Below are positions 21,045-31,924 of a stretch of 44,184 nt of DNA, piece by piece. Position numbers and translations under genes: made by a program. This DNA comes from Fomitopsis serialis (lineage: Eukaryota; Basidiomycota; Agaricomycetes; Polyporales; Fomitopsidaceae): positions 1 through 44,184 of the forward strand of contig NW_025955291.1 in NCBI RefSeq assembly GCF_022376445.1, given 5' to 3'. Every line of letters starts with the position of its first letter. The stretch's first letter is position 1. The notes under the pieces were generated by a model. That model ran no database searches and had not been told where the DNA came from. It saw only the letters and a program-made list of their open reading frames with translations.

Positions 21045-23007
21045 ATGGTCGACACGGATGCCGCTCTCCTCTATCAGCTGAACACCACCGCTGGCTGCCT
21101 GTTCGTCGGCGTCACGCTGACCTTGTGGTAAGTCGCCTCGTCGCCTGAGCGGTCGCAACTCATCCCTGTAAACCAGTCTGTACGGATGTACTTGCGCGCA
21201 AACGCTGTACTACTTCCACAAGTATCCCCGCGATAGGATGTACTTGAAAGCACTGGTGGGTACCGTCCAGGGGATGTTCATACACGTGCTGATAGTAGGC
21301 CCTTAGGTCGTAGTTGTGTGGTATTTAACACTCCTCCAGTCTGCATAACCGTCGTTCACAACATATGCAGGCTGCTCGACACTGGCAAGGTAATGGCGGA
21401 GATCCAGGTACGTGAACCACGTTTACTCGCGTCTCCTTTCCTTCTAAAACCTTGGGCGCCAGGAGGTTTGGCTGGACCTCGTCACACGGCATGGGAACCC
21501 ACTGGCGCTCCTGGAGCTGGACCTGTGCGTTATCGACCTCGAATACCACACCGCATATCTGACTGATCGCATGACTCGCGCAGCTGGCTTGGCGTAAGCT
21601 CGCCTGTAGTGATAGCGTATTTTCCGGTCTAACACATGCGCATAGGTTGAGCAGGTCTTCGAAGTGCGTCCTGCGCTCTGCAAATCTGGCTTTGTGTCAT
21701 TAACGCGGCACGATTCAGGATGCGACTCAGGCAGTAGTTGAACTGTGCGGCCCCCTTAGACTTCTTCCTGCGCGCTCGAAGACGTTACTAAATCTGTCCA
21801 CGTGGACCGACAGCTTTTTCCTGCAGAAGGTATGGCACAGTGAGTCGTCGCGCCCGTCTCGCGTGCAGCCCGTACAAATGCCGCGCTCTCACACAGCGAC
21901 CCTCTTCCAATCGCACAAGCTCCTGTTTAGCATACTGGCGGTGCGTCGAGCGAGGAAACACCGACGTACCGATTGACGATGATGCTTCCCGCTAAGTAGG
22001 GTGGCCTCTTCCTCTGTGAGATTGGCACGTCGCTCGCCTTCATATGCGTGCTATGCTAATACGCGGCGGTTCTAGTATCCAACATCTGCACGTACCCTAT
22101 CCTCGACGTTCCTACCACATTGCTGACCTCGCCACGAACACTGCGCAGGGGTTGAAAACTGCCTGTGAGCCGCATATCCGTCGATCTGCTCGTGAGCTCA
22201 TGTCCCACAGCTTCACCGTAACCGGGTCCTTCAACGTCCAAGACGAATTCGTGCGTCGCTCCCCTGACAGGCTCGTCTCCCCAGACCTCTAGAGGCTCAC
22301 GTCGACGGCCAGAACGCGTCCACCTTCTCCGGGACGGTCTGCATGGCGCTCGACATCTTGATCACAGCGATGCTCTGCTACGACCTGAACCTCCGGAGAT
22401 CAGAATTCAGCAGGTGCGCGGTACCCCCTCTCCCATACGTCGGAGTCGTGTTCTGCCGGATACTCAGTCTCCTGCGGCAGGACGGACAACATCGTGTTGC
22501 GCCTCATCTACTACATCATGAGTCGCGGGATCTTCCTCTGGTGAGAGTCCGGTGTGTTCTGTCACCGCGACCGACTTCCGGTCTGACACCCGTCTCGACG
22601 CGCAGCTTCCTGCAGGCGGTCATGTTAGCCACCGTGAGTTCTCCACTGGTTTCGCCCATGACTCACCGGTAATCGATCTTTTCCAGAACTCGGGCGTAGA
22701 CAAGTACGAAGGCACGTTCACGTCCGAGATCGCGAGACCCGTCCTGGGCACAGGTGCGTTGGCCCACAACCCACACTCGCCGCTCACTCGCTGCTCACCC
22801 CCTGCCTCCGTCCAGCGCTGGCGAACTCGCTTCTCGTCCTGTGCGTCGTCTTCCTCACCACCCGCGCAGCGTCCCTGATCGCACGACAGCTTGAACGAGA
22901 GAGCGCACGTGCGAGAGGCCGTGGACAGGCTCATGGAGCCCTCGTGCTACTCGGAGCCCCTGGACCAGATCGTGTTCGAGCTGCATACGGTCCAGCGGGA
23001 TATATAG
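21045..23007 (+). pseudogene. DUF6534-like seven-transmembrane protein, probable pseudogene
   Basis: The first two exons are clean (21045-21127 and 21177-21255) and encode NTTAGCLFVGVTLTL, then CAQTLYYFHKYPRDRMYLKA, the N-terminal signature of the DUF6534 family. The next exon (from about 21303) starts VVVVWYLTLLQSA and meets a TAA, while the frame that continues the family pattern (ITVVHNICRLLDTGK) is shifted. Further recognisable pieces are LVTRHGNPLALLELDLCVI (about 21480-21540), CMALDILITAMLCYDLNLRR (about 22340-22400), TDNIVLRLIYYIMSRGIFL (about 22485-22540) and LANSLLVL near 22822. The pieces are in family order. The gene therefore seems degraded by at least one small indel, unless the assembly is wrong. 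Exon ends after 21255 are approximate. Confidence 0.6.
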
Positions 23008-23244
23008 GTATACCGATGCGCTGCTGGGCCGTAGATGAGGACGCTTGTATCCAGAGACGATGTAGCCAGCCTTGCCAGTGTACCATCCCTGTTGCCACAT
23101 CATTCAGTGTTCGGCGCTTCAGCGCGCGGCCGCTCAAGCGCTCGCTTGCAGTGGGCGCTTCCCGTTCCTCCTCCTCTTCCTCCTCCTCCCTCTCATAACG
23201 TCGAACACATCCCTTGACCAGCTTCAGAGTTGCCTCAGAACTGG

Positions 23245-23730
23245 ATGGAGAGCACGCTGGAGCTGCATCGACTGGACTACGGCTCACCGGAGCTTGCCAA
23301 CGTGCTACCAGAAGTGCTCCGTCTGTCCAACGCGATCTTCGACACGGACCCTCACTCAAAATACGCGTCGCTCGAGGAGTGGACACGACGCCTTTCCGCT
23401 CCTGGGTCAATCATAGCGTACCTGTCGCCCCCGTCAAGTCCAGCCCACCCGGTCGCCTTCCTGTTCGCGCATCCACGCCGCCACACGCCGCCCTTAGCGG
23501 GCGGCGAGACAGACAGCGTGCACGTCTGGCTGGCGGGGGTGCTCCCGGAGAGACGGAAGGAGGGCTGTCTGGCGCGGATGGTGGCTGTGCTGGGGTCTGC
23601 GCAGGTCATGACTGTGTGCACGACCCCGGATGCGTACCCGGTGATGTGGAAGTGGCTGATGGGGCGAGGGTGGTCGGTCGAGCGGGAGCTGGGTGGCGGA
23701 AAGGTGATGCTCAGTAGACGGACTGGATAG
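23245..23730 (+). CDS. GNAT-family N-acetyltransferase
   Basis: Single exon, 161 aa, ATG 23245 to TAG 23730. The sequence follows a fungal GNAT pattern: LPEVLRLSNAIFDTDPHSKY, IIAYLSPPSSPAHPVAFLFA (beta strands 2-4), HVWLAGVLPERRKEGCLARM (strand 4, the V and the acetyl-CoA pyrophosphate loop, here R-R-K-E-G-C instead of the usual Q/R-x-x-G-x-G/A), and a C-terminal WKWLMGRGWSVERELGGGK. The substrate cannot be predicted. A CTY-rich microsatellite lies just upstream (23166-23195). No signal peptide, so probably cytosolic. Confidence 0.72.
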   Translation: MESTLELHRLDYGSPELANVLPEVLRLSNAIFDTDPHSKYASLEEWTRRLSAPGSIIAYLSPPSSPAHPVAFLFAHPRRHTPPLAGGETDSVHVWLAGVLPERRKEGCLARMVAVLGSAQVMTVCTTPDAYPVMWKWLMGRGWSVERELGGGKVMLSRRTG

Positions 23731-23949
23731 CCATTTGGCCCCGAAAGGTTCGTCGGGGATCGGTGCCTCCACACTGCCCGTATGTATGGCTATGGCCGCA
23801 CGGTTGATCTGGCAAATGTGTCCAACCCCCGTGCGTCCCTCCAGGCCAGCGGCGCAGTTGTCTCTACAAACGATACACACAAGACCAAGTGATACAACGA
23901 GTGACGCTACAGACATCCGCAACCCAACCCAGCCCAGACCGGCAGCGAC

Positions 23950-24380
23950 TCACGCAACGGCCGCGGTCTTTTCATCCTCGGCGTCATCCCGGCTCAGCGC
24001 GCGCACCGCGAGCGTGAACTCCTCCATCTCGTGCTCGTCGCGCTCGCTCTTCTCCGTGCTCTCGACCGACGCCATGCCCGTGTTCGCCTCGCCCGCCTTC
24101 GCGCGCTTCGCCGAGCGGCGGCCTCGCCCGTCCTTCACGCGCGCGGCGAACGGGTCGACCGCGACCTGCGCGTGGCGCTCGACGGTCACGCCGACCCGCA
24201 CGGGCTCATTTTGCTTGCTGAGGGTGATGTTCCGGTTGATACGGATGTGGCGGTCTTGAGGCTGGATGGGTTGTCAGCTAGCAGCCTGAGGAGGGAGGGG
24301 GATATACTCGCCAGCTGGTCGACGTCGATGTCTGTGACCCCGTTCCATGCGTCGCGTAGGTTTGCGCGGGAGTTGAGCAT
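23950..24380 (-). CDS. Unidentified small protein (possible frame break or unseen intron)
   Basis: An ATG at 24380 opens MLNSRANLRDAWNGVTDIDV, then ISPSLLRLLADNPSS. A second segment in another frame, from about 24240 to the stop at 23950, reads RHIRINRNITLSKQNEPVRV, then a Lys/Arg-rich RRSAKRAKAGEA and an acidic tail. The two segments look like one protein of about 140 residues, because the first frame fades near 24235 where the second becomes protein-like. The joining intron could not be placed with matching phase, so a one-base frame break is possible. I do not recognise the family; the basic RRSAKRAK could be a nuclear signal. Confidence 0.45.
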
Positions 24381-24467
24381 CTAGACGGATGAGATTCAAT
24401 GCATGGCATGGCAGATGAGAGTTCAGAGAGCGCACAGCTAGGATGGACATCCTGGCAAAAGCAAGCG

Positions 24468-25733
24468 TCAGTCGGTGAAGCCGCGGACGGACATATTCAC
24501 GAACGTGTAGACTTGGCCTAGAGGCTGGGACAGAAAAGGAGCGTTAACAACCTGCCGTAGCGTCCGCCCTAGACGATGACGTACAATTGCAGCAATCAGG
24601 AACCAATTTGCTGGGAATGTGGTTTTCTGCATTACGCATGAGCTCTGCGAGGACGGGACGACGCGCGATAAGTTAAGGACGCGCGACTCACAAACACGAT
24701 GATATCTATGAACTACAAGCACAGTTTGGCGCAGGATTAGTACCTGTAGACCATCGAGTTTGCGGAGCGTCACTTACTGAAATCAATGCGTTCAGAAGCG
24801 GTGAATGGACGCAAGTGAGCACGAGGCGTCGAATGATCGTGTCCGTCCCTGTAGATGCAGGTCGTTAGTTGGCTAGTCATGATAACGCCTGCACAACTCA
24901 CGCTTGAAGCCCGTCCGGTGCTTGAGCAGATAGTATAGCAGCAAACCCCTACCAATTCATGTGAGCGAGCGAGTGACACTGACGGTGCAAAAAAGACACG
25001 CACGCAATCATGACGTTGACGAATACATTGAGACCAATTGTTGTCTGGATCATAGCTATCCTCGCGTCGAGCGAGATGAGACTTCTGGAAACCGTCGGAT
25101 GCCCATAAGTAATAGTACGATGCATGAGAAGGCGTATCACTGACTCGGCCCTGGACTTGTTCGTCAATGCCACGAGGGTCGTGCTAGTGTTCACAAGGGC
25201 TATCCCGCTGGCGGCGATCGAGCACAACGAAAGCAGACCGAAGAGGATCCACGACCGGCTGAAGATTCTGACGCGCCAGAGGAAATATTGCTGCACCGAG
25301 ACGGAGATGCTATGTCGTCCCCACGCCTGTGTCAGCTCATGCGTGGGCGGAAAACGTTGGACTCACAGGGCCATGATGATACCAATGGGGCCGTGTTCGC
25401 CCACGACTGAATCGTCAGCGCCTGGTAGTTCCCGAAATTTTGCACAGAGAAGAACCAGACGGAGTAGATCGACATGCATTCCTGGACCGTGGACATGACA
25501 AAGAGGAACGCCACCAGGGACCTATAGACGTGAATTCCATACCTCAACGCGCACGCTAGCTCGGACACTCACTGCGTCGACCACGGATCATGCTTTCGAT
25601 AGCTCAGGTAGGTGATGAACTGGTTCAAGTCCACGCCGTACAGGAAGGTACCGAGCACAGTTCCTAGCATGACCGGCGCGTAGTACTCCCGCACGCGCAG
25701 CTGGCCAGTCGCTGGATCCAAACTGTCAGCCAT
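24468..25733 (-). CDS. DUF6534-like seven-transmembrane protein, one probable frame break
   Basis: Exon 1 (25573-25733) starts MADSLDPATGQL and encodes APVMLGTVLGTFLYGVDLNQ. Exon 2 (25367-25521) gives SLVAFLFVMSTVQECMS and NFGNYQALTIQSWANTAP. The next exon from 25309 gives ISVSVQQYFLWRVRIFSRSW. Later pieces are SLISLDARIAMIQTTIGLN, VMIAGLLLYYLLKHRTGFK (across an intron), RTDTIIRRLVLTCVHSPLL, TTFPANWFLIAAI and a terminal PLGQVYTFVNMSVRGFTD with stop at 24468. This is the full order of a DUF6534 membrane protein. Exon 2 ends one base out of phase with the next exon; the shift maps to the CCCC run near 25385-25395. One base restored there would rejoin the frame, so either this copy is broken or a homopolymer was undercounted. 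A further intron near 25110-25170 is uncertain. Confidence 0.62.
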
Positions 25734-27030
25734 GGTTGGCTAGCGCCGACACACGCAGAGCGCAAGGCGGGCGAATTCGATGCAAGAGGACAGGGACACG
25801 TCGTTCTGGAACTCGGGCTGCAAGGAAAGGCGGGAGAGGGGTATGAGAAGGCGGGAGACTTCACATAAGAACCGCAGCGAATGAAAGGCAGGTGGAGACG
25901 GGTTCATAGAGTATCGAGGTGAGTTTTATGGACCCGGTGGCGGGAGCCTCGGAACGAGCATGGAAGAGCGCCGTCCTGAGCGCAATATCTTATCCGCGGC
26001 TTCGGCGGGGCCGGCAGGTCATCCAGCGGAAGCGTCGCATTGAGACGTAGCTGCCAGTGGATCATTTCGCGATATGATGTATGTACGTGCAGGCCGGCTT
26101 GAAATTGAATTTTGATCTCTTCGGGATCAGCGACCAATGACCTGTCGAAGCTTATCAAGTTCGGATGCAGTGAATTTGTCCGGGAGTGTTTCGTACCGTG
26201 GTGACCAAGTGACTGGTAACACTAAAGCTCGTTAAGAAATCCTACCTGACGGTGCTGACGGTTCAAAGCCCGCAATACTGTACGACCTATACCACATGAG
26301 TGAGCTCGTGTCCCAAGCTGACCGCAAACTTGCCGTCGACAAGTAGTATAGCGCTGTATTCACGTCGAATTCCAGTTCAGTATAGTCATGTTCAACGCGG
26401 GTGCAATGCTTAGCGCTGATGGTGGCAATGCCTTCTATGCATGGAGGAGCGGTTGTCAGCGCCTATGTGGAAGCAGCCATCACATTCTGGCGGAATCGTA
26501 CAGATACAGAACGCCACTTTGATGTCATTTCGGCTACCCGGGCCTGCGCCCTAAAGGCTAAAAGAGCCTTCTGAGTTCTCCACTCACGAATGTGTGTCTG
26601 CTGGGTATCCCCGTGTTTCGCTTTAGGCAATCAGGGTCCAGGAATAGCAGGTCAACTTTCACGGACAATACCCACCGGACATGCACCCCTGGCCCAAGTA
26701 CCGTGTGGAAGTAATCAGTAGTCACCCGTATGATAACATAGTTCCTTCGGCCGAGATTGGAAAAGACAACGGAAACAACCGTTCACCGGGCAACGACTCG
26801 CCAGTCCAACGTCAACCTCAGACCCACTGCAAAACCACTATTATCATGCTTCGCCTCACGGTGACCGTGGAATATTGACCGCAGCCTTCAGAGTCCTAAT
26901 TTCTAGATACAGGCTGTATCTAGAAATTACATCGGGGAAACTTCACAGCCGCGTTGCTGCATATAGGCATGGCCCGCATGGGCAGAAGGGTGCGATCAAC
27001 ATCCCATTGACAGCTCATATAACTGAGAGA
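25734..27030. other. Intergenic region upstream of the minus-strand DUF6534-like gene
   Basis: No gene is supported. It contains the 33-bp perfect palindrome at 26897-26929, listed separately. Confidence 0.45.
26897..26929. repeat. Perfect 33-bp palindrome (16-bp arms, 1-nt centre)
   Basis: TAATTTCTAGATACAG at 26897-26912 is followed by a single G and then its exact reverse complement at 26914-26929. The flanking bases do not continue the symmetry. It could be a protein-binding palindrome, a hairpin, or a footprint of a mobile element. It is AT-rich compared with its surroundings. Confidence 0.85.
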
Positions 27031-27037
27031 CGTACCG

Positions 27038-29855
27038 CTAGTCCTCCTTCACCCAATCCCGCACGAGACCATTGGCCGAGATCGGCGCTCCACTCTCTTT
27101 GACCGCCTGCGCGTCGGTCTCTTCCTTCGTCGGTTCAACAGGTTCTGGATGGACACCCCAGCCTTGCATGATAAAGAATATCCTATCGTACACCCGGAGT
27201 CAGTCTCCTGCGATGCAGTTGCTTGAGAAGACGATACGCGACGCACCACTTCAGCCTATCCAGCCGTAAAACGTGGAAGAGAAGGACCCAAATCGCTGTA
27301 TATTATGATGAGCGAGAACCGGTGAAGGTGAGCAGAGGGCACGCACTGAGCTCCATGTAAGTGAAGAACCCAAGCGCGCCTCCCCGCGCGCCGCGCTTGA
27401 CGAACCGGAGGACGTCCACCCAGAGCTTCATGTCTTTCGGGGCCGGGCGCGCGTCCTTGTCCATCAAGAACGTCAGGAGGATACGCATATCTAGGCGTAC
27501 GATAAGCGGGTGAGCGCATGATAAACGCCGAGTCAACTCACATATTCCGATGTGGCTGTAGGAGTGGTGGGTGCGTCATTATTCAGTATACGCACAACTC
27601 ACCATTGCTACTCACAAGTGCCCGCTTTGTGAATGGTCATCTCACATCAGTTACGACCGCGCTAACGAGATACGAAGGGACACTCACACAGTACCTGAAC
27701 ATTTGTCAGCACCAAGACGTCACCGCGCGCGACACACGTAGTGCTCACCAATCGCATTCACATACGAAGAGTTCGTCAACAACACCGACCAGTCCTCCGT
27801 CGCGAAGTTCTGGAGGTACAAATTCGGCCGCTGGGTACGCGCACACCGTCAAGTCCCCCTCTACCCGCATACACCCCGCGACGGACTTACATCATACGTG
27901 TCAGGGAACAAGTCCTCCGGCAGAAACCCGACGTCCGGCTTCTTGAAGCCCGTAGCGAGGACACCACGTCCGCCGGGAACTGCACCACGTCCGCCCGAGT
28001 CAGTGCGCGCGTTACGTTATAGCGGAGGCATACGCACTTCTTCCTCCTTCCCTTCGTCCCCCGGCTTCGACGACCGCCCGCGCACGCTGACCTTGACTCC
28101 ACCGCGGGTCAAGCCTTGCGTGTCCCCGCGAATGTACCGGCATCGTCCTGCACGTATATGGTTCAAGAACTCGTCATTGACGACCTAGTCAAAACCTCAG
28201 CCTGAGTCGCTCAGCAGGGTTTACAGGGAGTGATGCGCACCGGAGTGCCCTGGAACAATCCGAGCTGGGCAGGCGTCAGGTGCTCGATTCCGTGGTAGTT
28301 CCAGATGGTAATGAACTTTTCCCAGAGGAAACTATCGACGACGGCGACGAGTAAGCACGCCAAGCCAACCAGCCTGCAGGGCGATATTCGTACGTACCTC
28401 AGCGGCATTTCGCGCCCAAACGGCTGTGCCGAGATCAACGTGTCGATGATCATGTTCCTCGGGATGATCCACTGTACGCCCACAGCCATCCGTCAGCGCA
28501 CACAAGTCGACCACGCAACACGCGCATACACGGACCTTGTCCTGGCGCGCGACAATCACGCAGTCCTGCGCGCCCCGCGTCAGTGCCGCCTCCACCGCCT
28601 CCACGCCACTGGCACCGCTGCCGATCACCACGACGCGCTTGCCCGCGAGCCGCGCGTCGTCGAGCTCCGACGAGTGCAGCAGCGTGCCCGCGAACGTTTC
28701 TTCGTCGCCGTCACCGCCCCCATTACTCTCGCCCTTTCCTTCAGCCTCGTCCTCGTCCTTGATCTTCTGGGTGTGTTTCCTCTCCTCAGAGTCGCCGTCC
28801 GTGCCCGAGTCCGTCTTGCTCTCGTCATCATCTCCCTTGTCTTGTGCGGCGCCCTCTAGGGTGCGCGCCTCTTCCTGGCTGTGCGCCCGCCGCGCCTTGA
28901 TCTCCTCCATGTCCGGCATCCCCGGGAATTTGACCCACTGCGGCTCGCCGCACGTCCCCACGGTCACGACGACGGCGTCGAACACGCCGTCCGCGCCGTC
29001 GTTCACAATCCAGCGTGCGTGGCCTTGTTGATACGGGTCGAGCTCGTCTACGGTGTAAGAGGGGTGAACGTGGGCAGGCGGGACGGTTGAGGACGGAGGG
29101 TATACCTTCTTGGACCCCGTCTAGCTCCTCGGGTGTCGCGCGTCGGACGGACGTGACGCGGGTGTTGTAGCGTGTGCGGGACTCGAGGTGGTACTCTTTC
29201 CATATTCTACGGATCTCTGGTGAAGAGCGACGCGTTACACCGGGGTGAGTCTGCAGATCGGGATGAAGGGGTCGATGTATGCGCACCTGACAGAATCTCG
29301 TCGCGTCTGGGAAAGGTGCCGCTCCAGAGTACGCCGGGGTGGAAGCGGTAGAGGAGCGAGTTGAGCTGGAGGCCGGAGGTGGCGTTGACGTGCGCCCAAA
29401 TGCCGCCTGCAAGTGGTCGAGAGGATGTCAGCTTTTGGGGAGCCCAAGCAGTAGCGCACGTACCTGTCGAATCGCTCTGCTCATAGATGACTACGTCGAA
29501 CCCGTGTGCGATTGCGTGTGCTGCACTCGATACGCCTGTGAGCCCTGCGCCTAAGACGGCAATTCTGCCCCGAGGTTTAAAGTTCTCGGGGGGTACTGTC
29601 TGAAGAGGCGGATGTAAGAATACACCATGCCGAGGATCGCTTGGCCGCGCAGGAAGGTGCGGACAAAAGCGCACTCACCGGTTTGAAGAGCCATATGATG
29701 ACCAGCTCGACCAAGACGTAGAACGCGTCGAAGAGTAGACGTACGACGCGAGCGGGAGAAAGGAGCGTTTTGAGGTCGCCTTTGCGCGCAGCGCTGAATG
29801 TGTTGTGGGCAAAGCGCGATGCATTTCGCTTTTCCGTGGCGAGAGCAGACATCAT
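27038..29855 (-). CDS. Membrane-anchored flavin-containing monooxygenase-like protein
   Basis: Fifteen exons (minus strand, 5' to 3'): 29679-29855, 29464-29599, 29287-29406, 29106-29216, 28536-29023, 28398-28471, 28241-28331, 28034-28184, 27891-27979, 27749-27830, 27688-27694, 27542-27555, 27347-27490, 27247-27295 and 27038-27182. All junctions are in phase and sum to 626 codons (625 aa). Residues about 38-57 form a membrane anchor (DAFYVLVELVIIWLF). The FAD-binding GAGLTG is at 76-81, followed by YEQSDSTGGIWAHVN; a second Rossmann motif GSGASG (NADPH site) is at 316-321, and the LATGF motif at about 457-461. It probably oxygenates a small lipophilic substrate at a membrane. Unusual: an acidic, low-complexity insert of about 60 residues between the two Rossmann motifs, and exons of 7 and 14 nt. 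Exon 8 uses a GTATGC donor to keep frame. Confidence 0.85.
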
Positions 29856-31024
29856 GGTCTGCGGTGCTCGTTGGTTGGCGTTTGTGGGAAGGTCTTTATG
29901 GACGAGCTGTTGGACAAACACTTGTTCGCGTTGGCCATTTCAGCACAGGTCGCTGTGGGGCAAGCAATCACATGCGGGGCTGCGCGACGATGGGCGGCGA
30001 AAACGCGTGACGTCATCCCTGTGTCGGTGGCTTGCAAGGTGACGTAGCGTGCCATCCACGATGGGACGAGGCAGGCAGTTGCCACAGTATATACTGTACA
30101 GGACGCGCGTAGTAGACGGGAAACGGATATAGCCATCACGAGACAACTATGAGTGCTTGAGTATGTAGTTGTACGAGTCAGGCTGTGTACCGAGGTCCGA
30201 CATGCGTCCCAAGCACAACTGATTACGTCAGCATGTGGCGTGTCGATACGGAGGCAAGTACTATATCTACTCTACAAGAGGCGTCGATAATTTTCACACG
30301 GCAGACAATTGGACGAGACAAAGATGACATCTCATTGGCTGAGAGACGAACACCGAGCGCTGCCCGACCTCTTGAGTCTGACGCGGCGCCCTCAGCCACT
30401 GTGCGTTCCTCCTCTGCAAGCTCGGAGGCCCTCGCTCCACACGTTCTGCACAGCGGACACTTTTTCCATATCCATGCAGATGGCTTGAACTTACTTATGC
30501 CACTACACTGCCGTCCTTTGCCCGCCTTCGCCACAATAACTCGGCACAAATGGCAGCTATACCACCGCCTGTCAATACTCCATGGAGTGCGCGTCGGCGT
30601 GAGGATCGTCAAGCGCAGGAGATGATGAGCCCGACTAGGGATTGAAGTATTGAAGGCCAAGGGTATGCCAGTCATATTCTCACACTGTACTATCCTCTTA
30701 GTGAGCGCTTGAGCGACCGGATGACAGGACACACAAGCAGGCTAGGTCGTCCGAGATTCAGGCTCCCGCATACAGATTAGAGGGAAGTAGCCAGAATGTA
30801 CGTCTTTCTTCCCAGTGGTCTGAAGCACCGGAGTTGACCTTCCCCAGGGTGCAGTTGCTGTGGTGACATGAAACACGATGTGCACGCCGAGCGCGAGCGC
30901 GCCGGGCGAATGCCCAGCACGCAGACACGGCCGACGAACGCGCGTGGAGCCAGTGGACAGGCGGGCGAGCTGGTGCGCAGGTGGGCACACGTGGACGGGC
31001 AATCGGATGTGCAAGCAAGTGGAT
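29856..31024. other. Intergenic region upstream of the monooxygenase gene
   Basis: No supported gene. The longest frame is a minus-strand one at 30223-30732 with two CXXC pairs, but it has no domain I recognise. Bases 30860-31024 are increasingly G-rich toward the minisatellite. Confidence 0.4.
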
Positions 31025-31127
31025 GGGCGGGAGAGCGAGCGGGCGGGCGGGAGAGCGAGCGGGCGGGCGGGAGAGCGAGCGGGCGGGCGGGAGAGCGAGC
31101 GGGCGGGCGGGAGAGTGGGCGGGCGGC
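31025..31127. repeat. GC-rich 20-bp minisatellite
   Basis: The unit GAGAGCGAGCGGGCGGGCGG is repeated exactly four times from 31031, with a diverged fifth copy at 31111 and a partial one before. The repeated G-runs could form G-quadruplexes. It produces long Arg/Gly/Ala/Pro-rich open frames on both strands that should not be taken as genes. Confidence 0.9.
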
Positions 31128-31545
31128 AGGCGACAGCGCACACGTCCACCGCCGCCCATGAGCGCGGTGGGCGAACACCCAGTGCATGCAGACGCGGCCG
31201 ACGAAGGGACCGCGCGCGCGTGAGTGAAGGACAAGGCCGGGGCATGCGCAATACGCCGACTGCGAGCGCACAGGGCCAGTGCCCCGCATGCCAACGCAGC
31301 CGACGAGGGCGCCGTGGGTACGGACACAGTGGCGAACAGGCGGGAGCGGGTGAGGATGGCGCATGAGGAGCAAAAACGGAGGACGGGGAGGACGGCGGGT
31401 GCAGGCAACAAGCCCAAACCCGCGCAGATACCGCCGAGGTAAGTCAACCAGCGGTCCACCGTCGACACCGGCGGTGAACCCGGGCAGGGTATGGGTATGC
31501 AGGTCGCGGGTCGCGGATGCGGTTGAAAATTGCTCAATGAGGCCA

Positions 31546-31735
31546 TGAAGCCGACTCCCGAAGGGAGGCGGCTGAGTGGCCTTTGCGTACAGTGTATACG
31601 TCTTCGCGCACAGCAGTAGTACTGACATACGACTGTTGCCATAGCTGTGAAGCTGACTCCCCGCGTGGCCGAGGGAGGCGGTTGATTTGGAGTGGCCTTC
31701 GTACCTCTTCGCGCATAGCACTACTGGCATGCAAT
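31546..31735. repeat. Direct duplication of a segment of about 85-100 bp
   Basis: The first copy (about 31546-31630) has GAAGCCGACTCCC, GGGAGGCGG, GTGGCCTT, CTTCGCGCACAGCA. The second (about 31648-31730) has GAAGCTGACTCCC, GGGAGGCGG, GTGGCCTT, CTTCGCGCATAGCA in the same order. It lies between the minisatellite and the 3' flank of copy D. Confidence 0.65.
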
Positions 31736-31924
31736 CATTGATAACCTCCAGTCCGTAGCGGAGCACGGGTTTCCGCTAGTAGTACTATGATATGTCGTCT
31801 AATTATACGCACATGTACCACTGTGGTACCGATACTACATATGTCGTTCTTTCCCTGCTCTAAGAGAACCTGCTCGACGCAAGACTTGAAGCCCGTGATG
31901 ATCTACAAGAATAAAGCTCGGCGT

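Noticed and set aside
28537..29031. Plus-strand Ser-rich ORF opposite the monooxygenase
   Set aside because: It is the antisense shadow of exon 5; the minus strand has the FAD/NADPH motifs and consistent splicing.
30223..30732. Minus-strand ORF of 169 codons with CHLC and CPLC pairs
   Set aside because: Spacing fits no zinc-binding domain I know, no splice structure or neighbours support it, and composition is like the surrounding DNA.
30758..31766. Long minus-strand open frames rich in Pro, Ala, Arg and Ser
   Set aside because: They are produced by the GC-rich 20-bp minisatellite and its flanks; all three minus frames are open at once and none has a domain.
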